From: Acidobacteriota bacterium
GTDB lineage: Bacteria > Acidobacteriota > Terriglobia > Acidiferrales > UBA7541
Reading direction: 5' to 3'
Assembly: GCA_021324935.1 (NCBI GenBank)
Contig: JAJPIE010000067.1
Coordinates: 27,425 to 91,424, forward strand
Length of the DNA stretch: 64,000 nucleotides
A program made the position numbers and the translations under genes. Below the pieces are notes generated by a model that was not told the DNA's origin, did not search any database, and saw nothing but the letters and a program-made list of their open reading frames with translations. Of this stretch, positions 56,105 to 64,000 are shown one piece after another; position 1 is the first letter of the stretch; every line of letters starts with the position of its first letter.

Positions 56105-56330
56105 TCTTAGGCCCAGCGCCAGCGGCGCGCTATGACTCTAGCCCAGGGTATCGGCCCTGGCTCCGAGCCCTGGAAATTGCCTGCCGCCATAGGTGCGACA
56201 CAATCTCCCGTTTCTCCCGAAGGTTTCTCCTGCGGCCATCTGCCAGCTGTTCATGCAATCTTCTACTTTCCAACTTCTATTTTCCCCTTTCTGCTCTCGC
56301 CACTCGCTTGCCCTGAGCGCAGCCGAAGGG

Positions 56331-57410
56331 TCACTCGCCACTTCTTCCCCTCGGCTCCTGCTGCGTCATGCAATGCAACGTCCCCAGCCCCAGCACCAAA
56401 TCCCTGCAATGTACGCCCACCACCTCGCGCCCCGGAAATAACTTCGCCAATGCATTCAGCGCCACCCGATCATTCACATCATTAAACGTCGGCACAATCA
56501 CAATCTTGTTCGCGATATAAAAATTCGCATAACTCGCCGGTAATCTCTGCCCATCAAACGTCACCGCATGCGGCATCGGCAGCGTCTCCACCGTTAACGC
56601 CTTCCCATCCTGATCCTTCATCCCCTTCAGTCGCGTCAAATTGTCCTGCAACGCCGCGTAATTCGCATCCGCGCGATCCTCTTCCACAATCGTTACCACC
56701 GTTGACTCGCTCACAAACCTCGTCAAATCGTCCACGTGCCCGTGCGTGTCGTCGCCCGCGATCCCATTCCCCAGCCACAGCACGTTCGTCACTCCCAAAT
56801 ACTTCCGGAACACTTCCGCGTAATCCTCTTTCGTGAATCCCGCGTTCCGCTCCTGCACCTTGCTCTGCAAACATTCTTCCGTCGTCAGCAGCGTCCCGCG
56901 TCCGTTCACGTCAATCGACCCGCCCTCCAGCACCACGCGCCGTCCTTTATGTTCGGGAAAGAAAATCTTCCGCTTCAGCCGCGCATTCGCCTTTCGCACC
57001 ACCTGCGCGTCTTTCTTGTGGTTTTCGTACTTCGCCCACCCGTTAAAAACAAAATTGTTGTACGCCACTTCGCCCGCCGCGCTCTTCACGCAGATCGGCC
57101 CGGAATCCCGCATCCATCCGCGGTCGGTCGGCGCAACGAAAAATTCCACCGATTCCAGCTTCGCACCCGCTCTCCGCACTATCCCCCGCACCTTCTTTTC
57201 TGCCGCGCGGCTCTCCACCATCAGGAATACGCGTTCCACCTGCGAAAGCAGCCGCACGATCTCCGCAAACGCCCACGGAATCGGCGCGAACTTCCCCGGC
57301 CAGTCCGTCAATTCATGCGGCCACCCCAGCCACGTCGCCTCGTGCTCTTCCCATTCCGCCGGCATCCGATACCCCATCTCCTGCGGTGTCTTCTCTTCCG
57401 TATTCGTCAT
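56331..57410 (-). CDS. aguA: Agmatine deiminase
   Basis: Converts agmatine to N-carbamoylputrescine. The catalytic cysteine is Cys347 in LHCMTQQEP (canonical GGGNIHCITQQ, here GLGTLHCM). Other motifs: PTDRGWMRDSGP, VVLEGGSIDVNGRG and GDDTHGHVDDLTR. 359 residues. It lies next to aguB on the same strand and close to the speY-like and arginine decarboxylase genes. Confidence 0.93.
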   Translation of the reverse strand: MTNTEEKTPQEMGYRMPAEWEEHEATWLGWPHELTDWPGKFAPIPWAFAEIVRLLSQVERVFLMVESRAAEKKVRGIVRRAGAKLESVEFFVAPTDRGWMRDSGPICVKSAAGEVAYNNFVFNGWAKYENHKKDAQVVRKANARLKRKIFFPEHKGRRVVLEGGSIDVNGRGTLLTTEECLQSKVQERNAGFTKEDYAEVFRKYLGVTNVLWLGNGIAGDDTHGHVDDLTRFVSESTVVTIVEEDRADANYAALQDNLTRLKGMKDQDGKALTVETLPMPHAVTFDGQRLPASYANFYIANKIVIVPTFNDVNDRVALNALAKLFPGREVVGVHCRDLVLGLGTLHCMTQQEPRGRSGE

Positions 57411-57497
57411 GAATAGTAGTTGTCCCGTTCAGCGCGATTCGTGCCCGTTGTCGTTCTAAGCGAAGCGGAGGATCTCAATCACCGCGTCTTGTCGGCC

Positions 57498-57596
57498 AAC
57501 TCTCCGTTACCTCTGCTCGCCTCTGGTAACTCGGTGGTGAAAACTTTCTTTTCTCTTCAAGCCTCCGCGCCCTCTGCGCCTCTGCGTTATCCTTAA
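57498..57596 (+). repeat. CTCTGYG dispersed repeat
   Basis: Copy between aguA and aguB: CTCCGTTACCTCTGCTCGCC, CTCTGGTAACTCGGTGGTGA, CCTCCGCGCCCTCTGCGCC, TCTGCGTTATC. Confidence 0.55.
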
Positions 57597-57635
57597 ACCT
57601 CTTCCGTCTTTACCTCGTCGCTTCGTTACATCTCT

Positions 57636-58529
57636 TCATTTTTCCCCCAGCCACCGCTGCGTCAACCCTCCAAACGCATCGATCCTCCGGTCCCGGAAAA
57701 ACGGCCAATTTCGCCGCTGCTCCTCGCTCTTCTTCGGATCGCATTCCACCACCAGAATCTCTTCCTTATCGTTCGACGCTTCCGCCAGCACTTGCCCCGC
57801 CGGGTCGGCCACAAACGAATTTCCCCAAAACTCAATCCCTGGATCGCCCTTCTCCGGCCGTCCCTCGTAACCCACGCGGTTCACCACTGCCACGTAACAC
57901 CCGTTCGCAATCGCATGCGCCCGCTGAATCGTCTTCCAAGAATCCAGTTGCGACTTTCCCGCCGCAGCCTTCTCATGCGGATGCCACTCGATGCTCGTCG
58001 GATAAAAAATCACCTGCGCGCCCTGCAGCGCCGTCAGCCGCGAACCCTCCGGATACCACTGATCCCAGCAGATCTGCACTCCCACCCGCGCATACTTTGT
58101 ATCGAAATTCAAAAATCCCAAATCCCCCGGCGTGAAATAAAACTTTTCGTAATAGAGCGGATCGTCCGGAATATGCATCTTCCGGTATTTCCCCAAATAG
58201 GTCCCGTCCGCATCGATCATCGCGCACGCGTTGTGATAAACGCCCGCCGCCCGCCGCTCAAATACGGAGACCGCCAGCGCCACTTTCTTCTCTTTCGCCA
58301 CTTTCGCCAGGCGTTCCGTCGTCGGCCCCGGCACCGCTTCCGCAAGCTCAAACAACTCCGCATCCTCTGTCCGGCAGAAATATTCCCCCGCAAACAGTTC
58401 GTGCAGGCAGATCACCTGCGCCCCGCGCTTTGCCGCCTCGCGAATCCGCGCCTCGGCCTTCCCCAGATTCGCTTCCTTGTCCGTCGTGCAGCTCATCTGC
58501 ACAAGTCCCACCGTAAACTTATTCGCCAT
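57636..58529 (-). CDS. aguB: N-carbamoylputrescine amidase
   Basis: Nitrilase-superfamily enzyme making putrescine, CO2 and ammonia. The catalytic triad is visible: Glu in ELFAGEYF, Lys in KYRKMHIPDD and Cys in VQICWDQWYPE. The YHNACAMIDADG block is typical of AguB. 297 residues. Upstream of aguA on the strand with 225 bases between, which hold a CTCTGYG repeat rather than a tight operon junction. Confidence 0.93.
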   Translation of the reverse strand: MANKFTVGLVQMSCTTDKEANLGKAEARIREAAKRGAQVICLHELFAGEYFCRTEDAELFELAEAVPGPTTERLAKVAKEKKVALAVSVFERRAAGVYHNACAMIDADGTYLGKYRKMHIPDDPLYYEKFYFTPGDLGFLNFDTKYARVGVQICWDQWYPEGSRLTALQGAQVIFYPTSIEWHPHEKAAAGKSQLDSWKTIQRAHAIANGCYVAVVNRVGYEGRPEKGDPGIEFWGNSFVADPAGQVLAEASNDKEEILVVECDPKKSEEQRRNWPFFRDRRIDAFGGLTQRWLGEK

Positions 58530-58539
58530 TCCTCTCCTA

Positions 58540-58590
58540 CTCTCTGCGACCTCTGTGCTCTTCCTCTGGGGTCTCTGTGTTAAATCTCTT
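58540..58590 (+). repeat. CTCTGYG dispersed repeat
   Basis: CTCTGCGACCTCTGTGCTC, CTCTGGGGTCTCTGTGTTAAA between the divergent aguB and speY-like genes. Confidence 0.5.
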
Positions 58591-58661
58591 TTTTTGCTGC
58601 TCCCTCGCGGTAAACGGCGCCCGACGTTCCGCGAAGAATTCTACTTTCCTTCTCGTTTTGT

Positions 58662-58691
58662 TTGTACTATCAATTCCACAGGCCTTACAAT
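58662..58691 (+). promoter_or_regulatory. Possible sigma-70 type promoter of the speY-like gene
   Basis: TTGTAC (58662-58667) and TACAAT (58686-58691) with an 18-base spacer lie about 77 bases before the ATG. Match is partial and by eye only. Confidence 0.3.
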
Positions 58692-58767
58692 TCTTTCCGA
58701 TCGCATTTGATGTTCAGTGTCTTGCCTTGTAACACTGCATTCATTCTTCTTGCGTTCAGGAGAGCTG

Positions 58768-59835
58768 ATGCCCAAACAGACCAAAAAAACCGTCACCGGC
58801 CGCGTCCTCCACGATCCCGTCAAAGACAAGCTCCGTCCCATCTATCCCCTCGATCTCTCCAAAATCAAAACCATCGACGATCTCGTCCGCGCCATGGGCA
58901 ACACCGCTTACACCGCCCGCCAGGTCGGCGATGCCGCCGACGTCCTCGAAGCCATGGCCCGCGACAAAGACTGCTTCGTCGTCATGACCCTCGCCGGCGC
59001 CCTCACCGTCGGCAAAATGGGACTCGTCTTCTGCGACCTCATCGAATCCGGCATCGTCAAAGCCATCGTCTCCACCGGCGCCCTCATGGCCCACGGCCTC
59101 GTCGAAGCCACTGGCCTCTCTCACTTCCGCTACGATCCTTCCAAAATGAACGACGAGGAACTCTTTCTCGCCGGCTACAACCGCGTTTATGACTCTCTCG
59201 AGCCCGAAACCAATCTCGATCACGTCGAACAAGTCGTCGACGGCATCCTCGAACAATGGGATCCTGCGGAGGCTGTTTGCAGTTACAAACTCCATCACCG
59301 CATCGGCGAATTTCTCTATAAGACCACCAAGGGTCGCGGCATCCTTCGTTCGGCTTACGAACATAAGGTCCCCGTTTTCGTCCCCGCCTTCTCCGATTCC
59401 GAGCTGGGTCTCGATTTCGCCTTGAACAACTACGCGCGCAAGAAAGACAAGCGTCCCGCCCTTCGATTCGATCCTTTTGAGGACTTTGAAACCTTCGCTC
59501 ACACCATGATGGCCACCAAGAAAATGGGTATCTTCACCATCGGCGGCGGCGTCCCGCGCAATTGGTCGCAGCAATTCGGCGTCTACGCCGAACTCATGGC
59601 CCGTCGTGGCTACGAAAAGCTTCCTCTCAAACGCTACAACTATGGTGTCCGCATCTGTCCCGAACCCGTTCACTGGGGCGGCCTCAGCGGCAGCACTTAC
59701 ACCGAGGCCGTCTCCTGGGGCAAATTCGTTCCCCCTGAAGAAGGCGGCCGCTTCGCCGAAGTCCTCGAAGACGCCACCGTCGCCCTTCCGCTCGTCGTCG
59801 GCGCCGTCCTCGAACGCCTCAAATACTTCAAGTAG
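58768..59835 (+). CDS. Deoxyhypusine synthase-like protein (SpeY-like)
   Basis: Full deoxyhypusine-synthase fold. The start at 58768 follows GGAGAG three bases before the ATG. VMTLAGALTVGKMG holds an NAD-binding motif and Lys319 in EAVSWGKF is the equivalent of the eukaryotic enzyme-intermediate lysine. Bacteria have no eIF5A, so such homologues are thought to make homospermidine or another polyamine from putrescine/spermidine. Neighbours aguA, aguB and pyruvoyl arginine decarboxylase support a polyamine role. 355 residues. Confidence 0.9.
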   Translation: MPKQTKKTVTGRVLHDPVKDKLRPIYPLDLSKIKTIDDLVRAMGNTAYTARQVGDAADVLEAMARDKDCFVVMTLAGALTVGKMGLVFCDLIESGIVKAIVSTGALMAHGLVEATGLSHFRYDPSKMNDEELFLAGYNRVYDSLEPETNLDHVEQVVDGILEQWDPAEAVCSYKLHHRIGEFLYKTTKGRGILRSAYEHKVPVFVPAFSDSELGLDFALNNYARKKDKRPALRFDPFEDFETFAHTMMATKKMGIFTIGGGVPRNWSQQFGVYAELMARRGYEKLPLKRYNYGVRICPEPVHWGGLSGSTYTEAVSWGKFVPPEEGGRFAEVLEDATVALPLVVGAVLERLKYFK

Positions 59836-59857
59836 CACAGCCATTCTTGGCTGTGCT
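59834..59857 (+). repeat. GC hairpin repeat (10-bp perfect stem)
   Basis: AGCACAGCCA, loop TTCT, TGGCTGTGCT, beginning in the last codons of the speY-like gene. A relative, GGCGCAGCTATTCCTGGCTG, lies near 60577. Confidence 0.6.
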
Positions 59858-59938
59858 CTTCGTCTAGCCACGGCCTTACGCCACCTGCTTCCTATCTTCC
59901 GTATTCACTGTAGCGCTGGCCTTTATGCCACCCTCTCT

Positions 59939-60034
59939 CTCTGCGTTCCCTCTGTTCATCTCTACTCGCTCTGTGGTGAATTCTTCCTCTTCTCTGCGCC
60001 CTCCGCGCCTCCGCGTTCAGATTTCTTCTCTGTG
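59939..60034 (+). repeat. CTCTGYG dispersed repeat
   Basis: CTCTGCGTTCCCTCTGTTC, CTCTGTGGTGAATTC, CTCTGCGCCCTCCGCGCCTC, GCGTTCAG in order. One of the most complete copies. Confidence 0.55.
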
Positions 60035-60088
60035 ACTTGCCCTTGTTCGTGCTATTCTCTCTTGCCCAATCCTCACCACGAGAAAACC

Positions 60089-60568
60089 ATGAACTCCAAA
60101 TTCTTCGCGGCCGCGCTCTTCCTCTGCCTCGCTCTCCCTGTCGCCGGCCAAAAGGATTCCGACATGACCCAGCACGCCACTGGCGCCTTCGATGTCAAAA
60201 TCTCCCCGATCGATCCCGCCTTCAAATTCGACGAAAATCCCATCGGCCGCTTCTCCTTCGACAAACACTTCCACGGCGATCTCGAAGCCGCCAGTCAGGG
60301 CGAGATGCTCTCCGGCGGCACCCCCGCCAAAGGCTACGGCGGCTACGTCGCCATCGAACGCGTTTCCGGCACGCTCCACGGCCGCACCGGCACCTTCCTC
60401 CTCATGCAAAATGGCACCATGGAAAACGGTTCCTACCACCTCAACGTCATCGTCGTCCCCGGCTCCGGCACCACCCAACTCACCGGCCTCTCCGGCTCCA
60501 TGCAAATCATCATCAAAGACGGCAAACACTCCTACGACTTCGCTTACACCCTCCCCGCCCAAAAATAA
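60089..60568 (+). CDS. Exported DUF3224-like protein
   Basis: Signal peptide (residues 1-20, ending VAGQ) and a beta-rich body of about 135 residues with GRFSFDKHFHGDLEA and the late TGLSGSMQIIIKDGKHSYDF. This resembles the DUF3224/calycin-like small proteins of unknown function. The longer frame upstream overlaps the speY-like gene and is rejected. 159 residues. Confidence 0.7.
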   Translation: MNSKFFAAALFLCLALPVAGQKDSDMTQHATGAFDVKISPIDPAFKFDENPIGRFSFDKHFHGDLEAASQGEMLSGGTPAKGYGGYVAIERVSGTLHGRTGTFLLMQNGTMENGSYHLNVIVVPGSGTTQLTGLSGSMQIIIKDGKHSYDFAYTLPAQK

Positions 60569-60795
60569 AAGTGGCGCAGCTATTCCTGGCTGTGCCCTTC
60601 GCGTAGTGACGGAGCTTGCTCCGCCCTCTTCGGTTTGTGTAGGGCGGCGTCAGGTTGCGTTGTTCGTTTTTCTTCTTCATCGGATCGTGTCTCGAACTGC
60701 TTGAGGCTGCCTCATCCTTCTCGTTTTTTGCGAAGGGTGAACTCTGACGATCTAATGGCGCGACTCTCTGCTCCCTTCTCGACTTTGCCCTCGCC
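60569..60795. repeat. Gene-free spacer
   Basis: A GGCGCAGCTATTCCTGGCTG hairpin-type element (60576-60596), GTAGGGCGG near 60639 and a GAGGCTGCCTCATCC element near 60704. No gene. Confidence 0.45.
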
Positions 60796-60829
60796 AAATA
60801 AAAAGGCGCCTCGCAACCCGCGAAGCGCC
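60796..60829 (-). terminator. Rho-independent terminator after the arginine decarboxylase gene
   Basis: Minus-strand 10-bp stem GGCGCTTCGC with GCGAGGCGCC (60829-60820 and 60814-60805, one G-U) and loop GGGTT, followed by TTTTTATTT. Confidence 0.75.
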
Positions 60830-60899
60830 CCAATCTCCTCTTCTGTTGCTTCTGCCTAACGGCCGATAGCGGACGGCTACTATCTAACGGCCGCCTTCC

Positions 60900-61457
60900 T
60901 CAATCATCGTCCCCGTGCAACACCGCCGCCGTCAGCACCGTCGTCCACAATCCCCGCTTATCGCCCACCGCCGACTGCGTGATATTCATCGTCCGCACGA
61001 TCTTGTTCGAAATGCGGTAGACCTCTTTCTTCTCGTCCCAGGACAAATCCGGATCGAACTCCACGTTTAGCGTCGTCGCCAGCATTTCCGCCGCAAGTTC
61101 TTCCGCGTACTCGCCGGCCACTTCTTCCGTCTCTCCAAACGAGTGGTGCTCGCTTAAATAGCCGTACATCGGCCGTTCGCTCGGCAGCGCAAGTCCGATG
61201 CTCGCCGCAATCAAACGGTGCGGCTCCTTCGTCGAATTCTCGCTGATCACCGTGAACGCCACCTGTCCCGGCTTGATCAGCTTCAATCCTTCGCTCCGTG
61301 AAATCAGTTTGCAGTTCGGCGGAAAAATCGACGATACGCGCACGATGTTGCACGCCGCGATTCCGGCGTTTCGCAGCGCAAGCTCGAAACTCGACAGCCG
61401 CTCGCGGTGTTTTCCCACGCCTTTGGTCAGGAAAATCTTCTTTGCGACAAACGCCAT
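60900..61457 (-). CDS. pdaD: Pyruvoyl-dependent arginine decarboxylase
   Basis: Makes agmatine from arginine without PLP. Self-cleavage is predicted between Ser42 and Ser43 (VSSIFPP), turning Ser43 into the pyruvoyl group. [15 protein letters not shown] and the acidic [22 protein letters not shown] stretch are family features. 185 residues, matching the small archaeal/bacterial enzyme. Together with aguA and aguB it completes arginine to putrescine. Confidence 0.93.
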   Translation of the reverse strand: MAFVAKKIFLTKGVGKHRERLSSFELALRNAGIAACNIVRVSSIFPPNCKLISRSEGLKLIKPGQVAFTVISENSTKEPHRLIAASIGLALPSERPMYGYLSEHHSFGETEEVAGEYAEELAAEMLATTLNVEFDPDLSWDEKKEVYRISNKIVRTMNITQSAVGDKRGLWTTVLTAAVLHGDDD

Positions 61458-61707
61458 AGTGCTCCGTCACCGTCCCTAAATGATTTTGTCTGAAATATTT
61501 ACGTCCTGTGGAAAAGTAACAAGCATCGCACCCACTGTCAATCCATTCCTCTTCACTCTTCCGCAAATTATTTGCTCGGAAATCGCCGGGGAAGGGAACT
61601 CGGATTTTCTTGGACTGTCCGGTCGGGAAAAGTAACGCCGCGCCTCTTTTCTGTTGCCGCTCTTTTCATCCTTGCTTCGTTACTTCATCACTTCTTTGCT
61701 CCGTGCT
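61458..61707. other. Spacer between decarboxylase and GAF genes
   Basis: No gene or clear repeat hairpin found; contains the 5' leader of the decarboxylase gene. Confidence 0.4.
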
Positions 61708-62241
61708 TCATTCTCCCGCCAAATGTCTCACCAATTTTCCCAGCGGTCTGCACACCGCCAGCACCTTCCCCACGTCTTCCGCCGCAAAATCGGGTCCCGC
61801 CTCCGCCGGCGTGAGCCCTTTTCGGCTCACTTGCATCACGCCCACCACTTTCCCCTCGCACAATATCGGCGCGCTGATGATCTTCTGGATCGATTCCCCC
61901 GTGGTCGTCGCCGCCTTCACCCCTTCAAATACCGTTGCGTGCCGCACCGCCGAAAAATTGTTGTTGATCTCCGGCCGGTTATCGCGCACCGTCCGCGCCG
62001 CCAGCGCCGAAGTGCTCGTCAGGGGAATGAACCCCACGTTCTTCAACGCCTGCGGCACCAGAAAGTGCAGGTGCCTCCATCGCGTCGAAACCCCCAGGAT
62101 CGCCACCTCGTCCGGCTTCACTCCCAGGCTCTTCGCGATCTTTTCCGCCATCGCCGCCAGTGGGATTTCCGTGCCCGCCAAATGCTCGCCTTCCAGCGCC
62201 TCGGCCAGTCGCTCCAGTTCGCTCACAAGACTCGTGCTCAT
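61708..62241 (-). CDS. GAF-domain protein
   Basis: A single GAF-like domain of about 145 residues (VKPDEVAILGVSTRWRHL, then APILCEGKVVGVMQVSRKG) preceded by a short helical N-terminus. GAF domains bind small ligands or cyclic nucleotides and often signal as parts of larger proteins; here it stands alone, so the partner is unknown. 177 residues. Confidence 0.8.
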   Translation of the reverse strand: MSTSLVSELERLAEALEGEHLAGTEIPLAAMAEKIAKSLGVKPDEVAILGVSTRWRHLHFLVPQALKNVGFIPLTSTSALAARTVRDNRPEINNNFSAVRHATVFEGVKAATTTGESIQKIISAPILCEGKVVGVMQVSRKGLTPAEAGPDFAAEDVGKVLAVCRPLGKLVRHLAGE

Positions 62242-62720
62242 AGAAAAATATCCTGTCCCTCCGCAGGTGGGTTTGAGGGGACCTGCCTTGCGTTCTCCGT
62301 CAACTTTCCTTCATCTTCAACGCTTTCCTCGGTCTCCGCAACCCCCGTTTCGTCTCCCCGTGTCCAGTTTGTCTCGCGCTTCTCTGCGATCTTCCGCGCC
62401 TTCTGCGTCTCTGTTTCTGGTCATCCTCCTCGCCCCCACGAATCGCCGCTCTTTCCATCTTCGAATTTCCAATTTCTGGTTTCGCCTTTCTCTTTTCGCA
62501 GCTTTCAGCGAGCCACTTGCCACCCTTTCGCCAACTCCCTATACTGGAGGGGCTGCGATCCCATCGCCTGCCTGCGTTTGTGCTCCACCAAAATGTTTTG
62601 GGACTCTCGCGGCGGAGAGGGCATGTCTTTGACGGCAACCCGGCCTGACGAATCACCTCTGCTCGGCAAGCATCTCCCCATCAGGATTTACCTCAAATAT
62701 TACGGAAGGATTGGCAAACC
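62242..62720. repeat. Gene-free region upstream of sdhC
   Basis: No gene. CTCTGYG block at 62379-62416 (TCTCTGCG, CTTCTGCGTCTCTG) and a TTTCCAATTTCTGG word near 62466, then the region likely to hold the sdh promoter. GGAAGGA before the sdhC ATG is its ribosome-binding site. Confidence 0.45.
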
Positions 62721-63413
62721 ATGAGCGCCACCGCGGTTCATTTCCCCGCCGGCAGTTTGCGGTTCTGGCAAACCACCGTCGGCAAGAAGGCCATCATGGC
62801 CCTCACCGGAGTCGTTCTCGTGGGCTTCGTCATCGCCCACCTGCTCGGCAATTTGCAGATCTACGAATCGCCCGAAAAACTCAATCGCTACTCCGAAATG
62901 CTCCACTCCATGCCCGCGCTTCTCTGGGGCGCTCGCATCACTCTTCTCGTCTCCGCCCTTCTGCACATCTGGTCTTCCTGGCAACTTTGGCTCCTCCAGC
63001 GCGCTGCGCGCCCCATCGGCTACGTGAAAAAGGTCAACGCTCACTCTACGTATGCCTCCCGTACCATGGTCTGGAGCGGCCCCATCATCCTCGCCTTCGT
63101 CATCTTCCATCTGCTCCACTTCACTTTTGGCACTGTCCATCCCGGCGGCGCCTTCATCGAGCACGACGTCTACCACAACGTTGTCACCGGCTTTCAGTTC
63201 TGGCCCGTCTCACTCTTCTACATTATCGCTATGATCATGCTTTGCTATCACCTCTATCATGGCCTCTGGAGCATGTGCCAGACCCTCGGCATCAGCCATC
63301 CGGTCTATACCCCGATTCTCCGCACTCTCGCGAAGCTCGTCGCCATCCTCATCGCCGCCGGCAATATCTCCATCCCGGTCGCCGTCATGGCCGGTTTCAT
63401 CAAGCCCGTTTAA
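62721..63413 (+). CDS. sdhC: Succinate dehydrogenase cytochrome b558 subunit
   Basis: Membrane anchor and heme subunit of respiratory complex II, type B (as in Bacillus and Wolinella). Five hydrophobic helices with conserved histidines: VIAHLLGN, LLVSALLHIWSS, FVIFHLLHF and CYHLYHGLWS. 230 residues, normal for the single-anchor cytochrome b558 type. sdhA follows after 255 bases rather than overlapping. Confidence 0.93.
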   Translation: MSATAVHFPAGSLRFWQTTVGKKAIMALTGVVLVGFVIAHLLGNLQIYESPEKLNRYSEMLHSMPALLWGARITLLVSALLHIWSSWQLWLLQRAARPIGYVKKVNAHSTYASRTMVWSGPIILAFVIFHLLHFTFGTVHPGGAFIEHDVYHNVVTGFQFWPVSLFYIIAMIMLCYHLYHGLWSMCQTLGISHPVYTPILRTLAKLVAILIAAGNISIPVAVMAGFIKPV

Positions 63414-63668
63414 CCCAATGCCCGCTTGCTCCCAATTCGCTTCCTCGGCCCTAGGCATTCTTGTCTGCCCTGGAAGGCCCTGTGCTCTTCGTCCCTGTAG
63501 GGGCGGCTATACGCCGCCTTCTTGGGTTTGTATCCGCTCTTTGCCGGCCTCCTCGGTTCGTCGCTCCCGCTCTCTAGCCCGTGCTTGTAACCTCTGTAAT
63601 GGCCGGCCTTCAGGTCGGCTCTTCGCCTCGCACCTAACCTATCTCTCGCTTTCTCGGAGCCATTCCTC
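63414..63668 (+). repeat. Spacer between sdhC and sdhA with GC hairpins
   Basis: GGCGGC-TATAC-GCCGCC (63502-63518) and GGCCGGCC-TTCA-GGTCGGCT (63601-63620), members of the dispersed hairpin family. No gene. They may act as RNA stabilisers or processing points inside the operon, which is inference. Confidence 0.55.
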
Positions 63669-64000
63669 ATGGAACTGAAATCCAACGCCCCCACCGGGCC
63701 CATTCAATCCGCTTGGGACGACCACAAGTTTCATCTCAAGCTCGTCAATCCTGCCAATAAGCGCAAATTCAACATCATCGTCGTCGGCACCGGCCTCGCC
63801 GGCGCTTCTGCCGCCGCGACCCTCGGTGAGCTCGGCTACAACGTTCACTCCTTCTGCTTCCAGGATTCGCCACGCCGCGCCCACTCCATCGCCGCGCAAG
63901 GCGGCATCAACGCCGCGAAGAACTACCACAATGACGGCGACTCCGTCTTCCGCCTCTTCTACGACACTGTCAAAGGAGGCGACTTCCGCTCTCGCGAGGC
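63669..64000 (+). CDS. sdhA: Succinate dehydrogenase flavoprotein subunit (3' partial)
   Basis: Start at 63669 gives [20 protein letters not shown]. The FAD-binding dinucleotide fold [20 protein letters not shown] and the covalent-flavin region [20 protein letters not shown] are clear. The gene runs off the window end after about 110 codons. It is the type B form paired with the upstream sdhC. Confidence 0.92.
   Translation, partial: MELKSNAPTGPIQSAWDDHKFHLKLVNPANKRKFNIIVVGTGLAGASAAATLGELGYNVHSFCFQDSPRRAHSIAAQGGINAAKNYHNDGDSVFRLFYDTVKGGDFRSRE

Noticed and set aside
705..63668. CRISPR array among the repeated spacer words
   Set aside because: Copies are scattered singly, vary in sequence and lack regular spacers; no cas genes are present.

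Overview
This window looks like a piece of a high-GC, Gram-negative bacterial chromosome. The closest fit is a soil Acidobacteriota (Terriglobia-like) genome. That placement is an inference from three things: a lipid A/LPS-core gene cluster, POTRA and BamD-type outer-membrane proteins with several unusual long secreted proteins, and intergenic spacers packed with short dispersed repeats. I see no phage, transposase, CRISPR array, rRNA or tRNA gene. About 51 protein genes are supported. Most read on the minus strand, and two are cut by the window ends (larC at the left, sdhA at the right).

Layout. 0-7.3 kb (+): larC end, metG, tatD nuclease, polyprenyl diphosphate synthase, a secreted protein, an HDAC-like deacetylase. 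7.6-22.4 kb (-): TPR-thioredoxin protein, DUF4097 protein, larE, POTRA protein, glmS, lipoprotein, purS, adenosine deaminase-like, PLC-like phospholipase, amino-acid permease, pcrA/uvrD helicase, secreted protein. 22.6-29.8 kb (+): a lipid A/inner-core operon (waaA-lpxK-waaF, hldE split in two, a second heptosyltransferase, an ICMT-like methyltransferase). 29.9-44.2 kb (-): comEC, rlmD, a helical protein, coaX, birA, a nadC-like remnant, valS, a receiver-domain protein, a BamD-like protein. 44.5-46.8 kb (+): a PurD-like ATP-grasp enzyme and a selenocysteine peroxiredoxin. 47-57.4 kb (-): PASTA protein, ftsK, serine hydrolase, uppP, GNAT, aldehyde dehydrogenase, GlsB-like protein, aguA. 57.6-61.5 kb: aguB, a deoxyhypusine-synthase-like speY, DUF3224 protein, pyruvoyl arginine decarboxylase. 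61.7-64 kb: GAF protein, sdhC, sdhA start.

Most interesting points. (1) A secreted AhpC/TSA peroxiredoxin has an in-frame TGA exactly at the peroxidatic position, with a hairpin at bacterial SECIS distance, so it is very probably a selenoprotein. (2) A complete arginine-to-putrescine route plus a deoxyhypusine-synthase homologue sits within 5.2 kb. (3) Several dispersed repeat families (CTCTGYG blocks, GTCATCC elements, TTGAACY heptads and GC hairpins with varied stems) all read in the same direction along the + strand whatever the flanking gene strand; one copy lies in frame inside comEC. (4) The amino-acid permease leader can fold so that a loop pairs with its own ribosome-binding site. (5) A truncated NadC-like protein sits where nadC might be expected, next to birA-coaX.

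Starts were moved from the longest reading frame wherever a Shine-Dalgarno site or family N-terminus supported it. All homology statements come from motif recognition by eye; no database search was run.
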